In this document: positions 57,530-64,000 of the stretch, one piece after another
Layout of the letters: every line of letters begins with the position of its first letter
Position numbering within the stretch: the first letter of the stretch is position 1
From: Desulfurivibrio dismutans
Lineage (GTDB): Bacteria > Desulfobacterota > Desulfobulbia > Desulfobulbales > Desulfurivibrionaceae
DNA length: 64,000 bases
NCBI RefSeq assembly: GCF_029210385.1
Contig: NZ_JARGDQ010000002.1
Span: 62,001-126,000 of the forward strand
Direction of reading: 5' to 3'
Notes under the pieces: generated by a model
What the model was told of the DNA's origin: nothing
Database searches by the model: none
What the model saw: only the letters and a program-made list of their open reading frames with translations
Translations under genes and position numbers: made by a program

Positions 57530-58071
57530 ATGGCTAAAAATGCAGCCCGGGCAGGGTACAGCCCGAAAGTGGCGCGACAGGTGGCGGCCGAGAACATGAC
57601 AAAACCTGTCATTGCCGAAGCGATCAGGAAGGCGAAACAGGTGCGGACGGGACGCGTCCAAGTTGATCAGGATTATGTGATCAACAAGATCAAGGAGACA
57701 TTGAGAGGTGCTCCCAGGAGCGTCCGGTTCTGGATAAGGCGGGAAACCCTGTGTTGGTAGAGACGGCGACCGGCGATCTGACACCGGCATACGAGTTCGA
57801 CGCCATGGCCGTGCTGCGAGGTGCTGACCTTCTCGCGAAGCACGTAGGTCTCTACGAGCGGAACAACAACCAGAAGCGTTTGGACCTGGGCGGGGACCCT
57901 CGCTCCGTGCTGGAGGTCTTGATAAGCAAATTGAACAAGTTGATAGTCAGGATGGGGCAACCACGGCATCAGGAGAAAATAGTGGTTAGCTACGATTTGG
58001 ATACCAAAGCGCACGGCCAGGAGTTGGTCGATGCGTTGATTATCGGCCTTCACGGCCTCAAAAAACCTTAA
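57530..58071 (+). pseudogene. Frameshifted terminase small subunit-like gene
   Basis: From ATG 57530 the first frame reads AARAGYSPKVARQVAAENM and DQDYVINKIKE, typical of the Terminase_2 small subunit (TerS). The matching continuation, ERCSQERPVLDKAGNPVLVE then DAMAVLRGADLLAKHVGLYE, is in another frame from about 57697 to 58071, so one base appears lost near 57696-57701. The N-terminus before AARAGYS is also shorter than usual. Intact TerS proteins recognise DNA for packaging and are a typical gene of phage satellites. No slippery sequence is seen, so programmed frameshifting is unlikely. Confidence 0.65.
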
Positions 58072-58084
58072 CGGAGGTATTTTT

Positions 58085-58309
58085 ATGGAAAGATTTCGAA
58101 CCAAACACCATGTAGTCGGCGGGGCTGTGGGTATCGACATTCCTGGCGGGGTGCCGCTGGAAAGCGTTGCCAGCGTCTTGTCGGGTGAGCTGCGTGATGT
58201 CCGCGCCCTGATGGCCCGCTTTGGGGGTGCCGCACCAGCGGGTGAGGCCATGTGGACCTTGGCCCGTGAGCAGCAGACCGCTGACCGGTTGGCCGAACTG
58301 GAAGGCTAA
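58085..58309 (+). CDS. Small hypothetical protein
   Basis: 74 residues, starting MERFRTKHHVVGGAVGIDI and ending in a helical segment rich in Ala and Glu. GGAGG lies about 8 bases before the ATG. No known domain. Last gene before the terminator at 58365, so likely the end of the sigma-54-driven operon. Confidence 0.55.
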   Translation: MERFRTKHHVVGGAVGIDIPGGVPLESVASVLSGELRDVRALMARFGGAAPAGEAMWTLAREQQTADRLAELEG

Positions 58310-58364
58310 ATCACGCACTGCGTGACGGCACAACCGGTAGGTGCTACGAGGTTGTGTTGCCCCG

Positions 58365-58397
58365 CCCCACCGATCCGCTGCGATTGGTGGGGCTTTT
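58365..58397 (+). terminator. Rho-independent terminator at the end of the replication operon
   Basis: CCCCACCGATC, loop CGCTGC, GATTGGTGGGG (one mismatch or wobble) then CTTTTTG. It follows the small gene at 58085-58309 by 55 bases. Confidence 0.85.
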
Positions 58398-58420
58398 TGT
58401 TGCCGAAAACAGGCGCATAT

Positions 58421-58637
58421 GACAGAGGTGGTCCCCCATTTTCGGACAGTGTTCTAAGGTGGACAGCCACCCACTACGGCTGACGAAAAAGGATCACCGA
58501 AGAGCAATATCAAGCGTAGCCGTTACACAGAGGAGTTCAAAGTCTTGAAAGCACTCAATGGCGAGCAAACCGCAGCCGAGCTTGGCAGACGCTGTGGCTG
58601 TCCCAACCTTTCCGAACAACCGGGGCCACCTCTGTCC
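58421..58637 (+). mobile_element. IS3-like insertion sequence remnant with terminal inverted repeats
   Basis: GACAGAGGTGG at the left end (58421-58431) faces its exact complement at the right end (58626-58636), with further C/G matches. Between them a frame reads KRSRYTEEFKVLKALNGEQ and TAAELGRR, like the start of an IS3-family OrfA; the rest of the transposase is gone. The ~217-base size suggests an internally deleted, MITE-like copy. Confidence 0.65.
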
Positions 58638-58977
58638 AGAGTGGTTAAATTAGTTTGGTTCAAGCTGAACGAATGAAAGTGACCACCCTTGAATGAACGC
58701 GAAAGGGCTATGCAGGTAGATGTTCCCATTTCAAACTTCCCTTGCCATTGATGTCGAGACCAGAACCGGCGCTCACTGCCCTGGAAGCCCAAAATCCCGT
58801 CAAATATAGGAGATGGGTAATCGGTAACCGGAAAAAGGCTTGTAGATAATTATTTTGAATATTATAGAGGATACGAGTCTACCGGCTTCACCGTCGGAAT
58901 ATGGAAATGCTGGGATATACCCGGTTTAGGATGATATACAGATCTGTATAATTACTTTTGGGGCTACTGGGCTCGGC
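58638..58977. other. Intergenic stretch without recognised genes
   Basis: The 340 bases between the IS remnant and the HsdR-N-like gene are AT-richer than the flanks (for example TAGATAATTATTTTGAATAT near 58845) and could carry that gene's promoter. I see no credible open frame, RNA gene or long repeat in it. Confidence 0.5.
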
Positions 58978-59988
58978 ATGAATATTCCTCTAGCATTTGA
59001 AAGTCTGAACGAGACCGATATTCGGGAGGAGGTACTTGCCCCCCTTATTAGAAGTCTTGGCTACAGCTCAGGGACACCGAACAACGTTATTCGAGAACAG
59101 TCGTTGCGGTATCCAATGATGTCTCTCGGTCGCAAGGACACCAAGAGAGATCCTGCGCTTCGGGGTAAAGCGGACTACATTCTTGAAGTACAACAACGTG
59201 TGCGCTGGGTTATCGAAGCAAAGGCCCCAGAGATCACTCTCGGCGTAGACGACATAGAACAAGCATGGACATACGCCAACCACCCAGAAGTTCGTGCCGT
59301 CTATTTTGTTCTATGCAATGGCCGTGTTCTTCTTGTTTATCGAACTGTTCACGGCCCTGAAGCACCGCCAGTTCTTTCTCTCACATATGAGCAGTTGGAG
59401 TCGGACTTTCAGGTACTCTCGAATCTTGTCAGCCCCGACGCTCTGCTGCGAGACTTCCCTGACGTAGGAATCGACGTTGGAGTACCAATAGCTCCTGGGC
59501 TTAGATCAATTGCTCGGATCACAAATGGCTTTATTCGCTATGAAGCCAATAGCCTTGGGTCGCCGATGCTGAGTGAACTCCAAAATGGAATCCGAGAAGG
59601 AGCTATCGAGCGCGATAGCAATGGAACATTAGTTGTATTCTTGAAGACTGGCGGACCTAGTAGTTCTCTTCAAGAGCTTAACGAAAGGCTGGGACTTTCT
59701 ATATTTGAAATGACCAGTCCAGACACCCAGCTTTCCAGCGACCCATCGCATCCAACGTTATTAACTTATGCTCATCGTGTCATTCTCCCGGCCGGCGAGA
59801 AATTACTTGACCTGAACACTTGGAAACATATTCAGCTTCCCCAAAATATTACCTGCGATGTTTGTTCAAGGGCTAGCGGCGTATTTGAAAACCGCATCTT
59901 TTCCGGGCGCTTTATGACGGATATGCATTACCTTGAATCTGGTATGACCGTCAACATGTCTGGCTCGTTTGAGGTTCATCTTGCGTAG
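58978..59988 (+). CDS. HsdR N-terminal-like restriction endonuclease-fold protein
   Basis: 336 residues. Residues ~10-150 match the N-terminal nuclease domain of type I restriction HsdR subunits: DIREEVLAPLIRSLGY, then GKADYILEVQQ and WVIEAKAP, giving the PD-(D/E)xK residues Asp, Glu and Lys. No helicase or HsdM/HsdS partner follows. The C-terminal ~180 residues are unknown, with a lone Cys pair in CDVCSRASG. Stand-alone proteins of this kind are common in defence islands. The codon use is less GC-rich than that of the ABC-3C genes that follow. Confidence 0.75.
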   Translation: MNIPLAFESLNETDIREEVLAPLIRSLGYSSGTPNNVIREQSLRYPMMSLGRKDTKRDPALRGKADYILEVQQRVRWVIEAKAPEITLGVDDIEQAWTYANHPEVRAVYFVLCNGRVLLVYRTVHGPEAPPVLSLTYEQLESDFQVLSNLVSPDALLRDFPDVGIDVGVPIAPGLRSIARITNGFIRYEANSLGSPMLSELQNGIREGAIERDSNGTLVVFLKTGGPSSSLQELNERLGLSIFEMTSPDTQLSSDPSHPTLLTYAHRVILPAGEKLLDLNTWKHIQLPQNITCDVCSRASGVFENRIFSGRFMTDMHYLESGMTVNMSGSFEVHLA

Positions 59989-60160
59989 CCCCAACCTGCG
60001 TAAAAAGCTGCGCAGGCCACTCACTTCTACGTTATGCCGCTGGAAAGCGACGCTGGAAGGACCGTACGAGTTGAGAGTGTGAAGAACGAAACGTTCTCCG
60101 GAGTTTTATCTTAACCACGATAAGACCACTGAAGCCTGCAATCAAGAGTCAATTGGATCG

Positions 60161-61384
60161 ATGAAAGACTCAACCACCGACAAATATTCAGCTGGCGAAC
60201 AGGGACTGGGATACATTTACCAGGCGCGGCTGGCCCTGCTCCATCTCCTGCAATTGCCTGAGGAAACCGCCGTCTTCCTAGAAAAGGATGATGACCTCGA
60301 TTTCATCGACGGCGATGGCGGAAAATCTCTGGCCTCGCTCAAACACAAGGCGGTCGGTGACCACTTAACCGATCTTTCGACCGATTTCTGGAAGTCCGTC
60401 AATATCTGGTTGGCGCGGTACAAACGTGATGGCCGCGCCGCATCAAACCTGCGGTTCTTCCTATTCACCACTGGCACGGTGTCGGCCGGCTCGTTCCTCA
60501 CCCGCTTCCTCCCCGACCAGCCTCTCTCCTCCGGTGATGCAGCCACTCTGACCGAGTTGGCGAATGCCGCGCTCGCCAAGTCGAAGTCACAGCTCATTGG
60601 CCAGATCGCCAAGGAGTTCAACGAACTGAGCGACCCCGAGAAGCAGAGTTTTCTCGAACGTATCCTGATCCTCGATGGAAGCCCGCGCATTGGCGACATC
60701 CCGGCGACGATCAAGAACAAGTACATGCGAAGCGTCCGGCGCGATCACCGCGAGTTCGTCTTCGAGCGACTCGAAGGTTGGTGGAACGATGCCGTCATCA
60801 AGCAGTTGACCAACGCCAGAACTGAAGGAATCTTCGGCTACGAGGTCTCGGACAAGCTGTCCGCCTTTGCCGAGGAATACAAGATCGACAACCTCCCCAT
60901 CACTTTCCGAGGAAAGGTGCCCGCCGACGACATCGACACCGAGACCGACCCGCGACTGTTCGTAGTGCAACTGCGCGAAATCGGTATTTCCTCCAACCGG
61001 ATCAGGAGCGCGATCCTGGACTACTACAGGGCGTTCGAGCAGCGGTCAGCCTGGGCGCGTGAAAACCTCTTGGTATCAGGAGAGGTCGAGGAATACGAAG
61101 ATCGTCTTGCTGATGAGTGGAATCGTTACAAGGATGTCGCATTTGAGAAACTAAAGGAGGACAGCGCCGAGGACGCACTGCAGGAAGCCGGCGCGATCGT
61201 CTACAACTGGGCGGAGTTCGAGACAGGGAAGATCGAATCCCTGCGCATCCGCGCGCGGGTGACCGAGCCCTACGTTCTCCGCGGCAGCTTACACATCTTG
61301 GCGGATACCACTCCGGAACCCCGGGTCTATTGGCATCCCAGGTTCCTCGACCGTCTTGGCAAGGTGCTGGGGGTGGCTAAATGA
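60161..61384 (+). CDS. ABC-3C system effector with DUF4297/Cap4-like nuclease N-terminus
   Basis: 407 residues. The N-terminus GEQGLGYIYQARLALLHLLQ, then FLEKDDDLDFID and SLASLKHKAVGDHL, has the Glu/Asp...xLKxK arrangement of DUF4297 (Cap4-type) PD-(D/E)xK nucleases, followed by a helical middle and a C-terminal domain of about 120 residues. In ABC-three-component systems this is the effector held in check by the ATPase pair. Its stop overlaps the next start (ATGA). The specific C-terminal domain class is not assigned. Confidence 0.7.
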   Translation: MKDSTTDKYSAGEQGLGYIYQARLALLHLLQLPEETAVFLEKDDDLDFIDGDGGKSLASLKHKAVGDHLTDLSTDFWKSVNIWLARYKRDGRAASNLRFFLFTTGTVSAGSFLTRFLPDQPLSSGDAATLTELANAALAKSKSQLIGQIAKEFNELSDPEKQSFLERILILDGSPRIGDIPATIKNKYMRSVRRDHREFVFERLEGWWNDAVIKQLTNARTEGIFGYEVSDKLSAFAEEYKIDNLPITFRGKVPADDIDTETDPRLFVVQLREIGISSNRIRSAILDYYRAFEQRSAWARENLLVSGEVEEYEDRLADEWNRYKDVAFEKLKEDSAEDALQEAGAIVYNWAEFETGKIESLRIRARVTEPYVLRGSLHILADTTPEPRVYWHPRFLDRLGKVLGVAK

Positions 61385-61869
61385 AGCGATGGGACCAGCG
61401 CCCCTTTGAGATAAGGAATTTGTTCAACCCCGCCTTCTGCGGCTTGGTACTGTTCCGCGCCCTGCATAGCTACGAAGAAGAAGACGCCCGCGGAATGCCC
61501 TTCTCGCTGTCGCTGCTGGTGTTGCCCCTGTGCCTGCACAAGGACTCACGCGAGGTAATCGCTAGTAGCCCGCGTAGTTACCTACTCAAGACCACGGAGA
61601 AAAACCAGCAGCTAATGGTGGGCTTCGCAGACAGGGTCACCCAAATGCTGCCCTACACGTTCGAGGGGTTCGGTCTGCTGATGGAAAGGGGCTGCATTGT
61701 CATCGCTGACGACGGGCGCATACAAACAGTGCCAAATAAGGTGCGCAAGACCTTCACTGGAACAGACGAAACCGTCTCATGCCAGAAAGTGGCGCGAGTC
61801 TTCGGAAGGGAATTCGCGCGAATCGCTGACCGGGTGACCGTTTACATGACTTTCGGGATTCGTCCATGA
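61381..61869 (+). CDS. ABC-3C system middle component
   Basis: 162 residues. RPFEIRNLFNPAFCGLVLFR is the characteristic opening of middle-component proteins of ABC-three-component defence systems, followed by an all-helical body with MPFSLSLLVLPLCLHKDSRE. It overlaps both neighbours by 4 bases (ATGA at each end), implying fixed stoichiometry. The middle component is thought to link the effector to the ATPase. Confidence 0.72.
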   Translation: MKRWDQRPFEIRNLFNPAFCGLVLFRALHSYEEEDARGMPFSLSLLVLPLCLHKDSREVIASSPRSYLLKTTEKNQQLMVGFADRVTQMLPYTFEGFGLLMERGCIVIADDGRIQTVPNKVRKTFTGTDETVSCQKVARVFGREFARIADRVTVYMTFGIRP

Positions 61870-63812
61870 AGATTAGTTCTATTCACATCTATAGCCACGA
61901 CGGCCAACGCCGGGATCTCCAGTTCAAGGTGGACGGGCTAAACGTCATCACAGGCCGATCCTCCACCGGTAAGTCCGCGCTCTCCGAGATCATCGAGTAC
62001 TGCATGGGGCGCTCCTCGTTCAACGTCCCCGAAGGCGTCATCCGCGACAAGGTGGCTTGGTTCGCCGTGATCTACCAGTTCGAGAACGAGCAGGTTCTGG
62101 TTGCCAAGCCGACCCCGACCGCAGGTGGTGCCAGCTGCAGCACTGCGATGCTGCGGCGGGGAACTCAATTGCGGGCCCCTTCGTTCAAGGACCTGGCAGT
62201 CAACACGGACGACGACACCATCGTCGAACTGCTGTCGCGTCTGCTCGGAATTCCCGAGAACCGTACCGAAGTGGCACTCGAACACAGCCGCGACAGCTTC
62301 GACGTGAATGTAAAGCATACGATTTATTACCTGTTCCAGAAGCAGGGGCTGGTTGCCAACAAGGACCAGCTTTTCTACCGCCAGAATGAGGACTACCAGC
62401 CGCAGACGATCCGCGATACGCTTCCGATCCTTCTCGGCGTTTCCTCCCGCAACCGCTATGAACTCGAGTCCAAGCTGCGCACGGCTAAGAGGGACCAGAG
62501 GATCAACACGAAGCAGTTGGAGCATGCGCGCGACGCCGTCGACACGTCGCACGATAAGGCCATCGGCCTTTACTCGGAAGCCAAGGCGGTCGGCGTCATC
62601 GGCAAGACCGACGGGAACCCCAATCCCAATGCGATCATCGACGCATTGAGATCGGCCCTGTCGTGGAAGCCCGAAACGGTACCCGACGACGACGGCAGCC
62701 GGATTTCGTGTCTGGAGGAAGAACTGGTCCAGTTGCGCAAGCAACGCCGCGAGACCCAGGCCAGGATCGATTCGACGCGCCAGTTTGCCATGCGGGCCGG
62801 GGGCTACGAAAGCGAGGCCGCAGAACAGGTGGACCGGCTGTCCTCGATCAAGGCGCTACCGAAGAACCCAGAGACCGGCGAGTGGCAATGGCCGTTCAGC
62901 GAGCGGAACCTGGCACTAGAATCGCCCATCGCCACCGTTCTGCTCTACGAGCTGGCGTCGCTCGACAAGGAGTTGCGCATAGCCACCGGCCAGCGTCCCA
63001 AGCTCGAAGCCTACCTCACCGATCTGGCCAGCACGGTGGATGAGATCGCGGGCGCCATCAGGCGGAAGGAAGCGGAGCTTTCCGCGGCGTTTTCGGCCAA
63101 CGAGGTCATCGCACAGATAGGGACCCGCAACAACGCGGCCGCGCGCGTCGTGGGCCGTATAAGCCTGTTCCTTGAAACCCTCCTCCCGAACGAAGATCTC
63201 GCCAGGCTGGAAGCGGATAATCGCCGCATCAAGAACAAGGTGCAGCAGCTAGAGGACCAGATCGGCGCCGACGACAGCGACGAACGCTTAGCTTCGATCC
63301 TCAACAACATCTCCGCACAGGTAACGCGGTACATCCAGACGTTCAACGCTGAATTCGGCTCATACCCAGCGCGGCTCAATCTGTCTCAGTTGACGATCAT
63401 CTTCGATCGACCTGAACGTTGGGTCCCGATGGCCCGGACGGGAGGCGGAGCGAACCATCTGGCCTACCACCTGTCGGTGTTGCTCGCCCTGCATCTGTTC
63501 GCTGCCCAGAACAACCGCCCGATCCCGCGCTTCCTCCTGATTGACCAGCCGAGTCAGGTTTACTTCCCGTCTGAACAGGTCTACAAGGATGCCGATGGCT
63601 CAGTTCAGAGGACCGAAGCCGACGCCGACCTCAATGCCGTGCGCCGGCTATTCGAGTTGTTGCTGCAGTTCACTCAAGAGGACGTCCCCGGCTTCCAGTT
63701 GATCGTTACAGAGCACGCAAATCTTCGAGAGCATTGGTTCCAGGACACCTTGGTAGAACTGCCTTGGACAAAGCCGCCAGCGCTGGTTCCTGAAGACTGG
63801 AATCAAGAATGA
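61866..63812 (+). CDS. ABC-3C system ATPase (DUF3732, SMC/RecN-like)
   Basis: 648 residues. Walker A GRSSTGKSAL at residues ~30-39, a coiled-coil middle (~190-480), an ABC-like signature near 525 (GGGANHLAYHLSVLLALH) and Walker B FLLIDQPSQVYFP near 558, where Gln follows the Asp, as is usual for DUF3732. It is the motor or sensor of the three-component system, expected to detect invading DNA. The 188 bases after it, to the window edge, show nothing recognisable. Confidence 0.85.
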   Translation: MKISSIHIYSHDGQRRDLQFKVDGLNVITGRSSTGKSALSEIIEYCMGRSSFNVPEGVIRDKVAWFAVIYQFENEQVLVAKPTPTAGGASCSTAMLRRGTQLRAPSFKDLAVNTDDDTIVELLSRLLGIPENRTEVALEHSRDSFDVNVKHTIYYLFQKQGLVANKDQLFYRQNEDYQPQTIRDTLPILLGVSSRNRYELESKLRTAKRDQRINTKQLEHARDAVDTSHDKAIGLYSEAKAVGVIGKTDGNPNPNAIIDALRSALSWKPETVPDDDGSRISCLEEELVQLRKQRRETQARIDSTRQFAMRAGGYESEAAEQVDRLSSIKALPKNPETGEWQWPFSERNLALESPIATVLLYELASLDKELRIATGQRPKLEAYLTDLASTVDEIAGAIRRKEAELSAAFSANEVIAQIGTRNNAAARVVGRISLFLETLLPNEDLARLEADNRRIKNKVQQLEDQIGADDSDERLASILNNISAQVTRYIQTFNAEFGSYPARLNLSQLTIIFDRPERWVPMARTGGGANHLAYHLSVLLALHLFAAQNNRPIPRFLLIDQPSQVYFPSEQVYKDADGSVQRTEADADLNAVRRLFELLLQFTQEDVPGFQLIVTEHANLREHWFQDTLVELPWTKPPALVPEDWNQE

Positions 63813-64000
63813 ATCATTCGCAATGGGGCAGTAACATAAGATGAACGCTGTCCGTTCTGACGCCTGCAACTGGTTATAGACGGCTGGCGACTTATCCGAG
63901 TGGCGATTCATAACAATCAATTGCACCTGATTAAGCTTGGCTGCGCAAAATTTGCCGGCTGAATTGGACGTTGACCTCCTGACAAACGCGGAGTCACATG
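63813..64000. other. Right-edge sequence without recognised genes
   Basis: No open frame with known similarity, no tRNA-Arg 3' sequence and no long repeat is visible here. The right boundary of the integrative element therefore lies beyond the window. Confidence 0.5.

Larger units (their letters stand above)
49477..64000 (+). mobile_element. Integrative element in tRNA-Arg (phage-satellite-like), right end not reached
   Basis: It begins at the tRNA-Arg(TCT) fragment and contains integrase, sigma-54 activator, excisionase-like protein, primase/DUF3987, DUF5681 and terminase-small-subunit-like genes. Cargo follows: an HsdR-N-like protein and an ABC-3C system. No phage capsid, tail or large terminase genes appear, so it is more like a phage satellite or a replicating genomic island than a prophage. 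All genes point right. Whether the defence genes belong to the same element depends on the unseen right end. Confidence 0.75.

Noticed and set aside
57690-57710. Programmed ribosomal frameshift in the terminase small subunit-like gene
   Set aside because: No slippery heptamer or strong downstream structure is visible; a one-base loss is simpler.

Overview
The window is GC-rich chromosomal DNA whose gene content points to a Gram-negative member of the Desulfobacterota (former Deltaproteobacteria), perhaps a Desulfobulbales or Desulfurivibrio-like sulfur bacterium. The reasons are an lptA-lptB-rpoN-ptsN cluster, a DAP/lysine plus arginine super-cluster, a porin beside acetyl-CoA synthetase, a KamA-family radical SAM enzyme, and a remnant of a thioredoxin-like gene with UGA at the first Cys of a CxxC motif. 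The taxon is inference from gene content only.

Layout. 1-6110: end of an unknown protein gene, a Fic enzyme behind a perfect inverted repeat, a KamA-type radical SAM protein, biotin genes (bioD and a BioH-BioC fusion joined by a heptanucleotide repeat) and a PIN-toxin remnant. 6283-6610: the decayed UGA-containing thioredoxin-like gene. 6721-11042: a signalling operon (PstS-like protein, histidine kinase, response regulator, receiver-PAS-GGDEF). 11092-18585: a type I Wadjet anti-plasmid operon (jetA-B-C-D) with a TumE/TumA toxin-antitoxin pair between jetC and a shortened jetD. 18723-23009: a ferric-iron ABC transporter. 23262-37237: one long minus-strand array, argB-argD-argF-argG-argH, an FN3 lipoprotein, lysA-dapF-dapA-dapB-folK, then fsa, pgsA and rsmG. 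37272-41382: a candidate sigma-54 promoter, then lptA-lptB-rpoN-ptsN and a RapZ C-terminal-domain gene. 41489-49384: glcD, pyrF, a porin, acs and an FG-GAP-repeat protein.

From 49477 to the right edge lies an integrative element. Its left end is the 3' part of a tRNA-Arg(TCT) gene, followed by a tyrosine integrase. Next come an AT-rich AAA+ sigma-54-activator gene, a terminator and a textbook sigma-54 promoter flanked by repeated GGATTAA boxes, and then an excisionase-like protein, a primase-polymerase/DUF3987 replication protein, a zinc-ribbon protein, a DUF5681 protein, two related small proteins and a frameshifted small-terminase gene. This resembles a phage satellite under sigma-54 control. 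Beyond an IS remnant is a defence cargo: an HsdR-N-like nuclease-fold protein and a three-gene ABC-3C system. No second tRNA-Arg copy is present, so the right end is outside the window.

A second layer is repeated DNA: three related REP-like palindromes placed next to stop codons (kamA, fbpA, argG), a possible relative inserted in frame in dapF, a near-identical 160-base intergenic repeat upstream of fbpB and argF, and a 30-bp inverted repeat that encodes the last residues of both glcD and pyrF.
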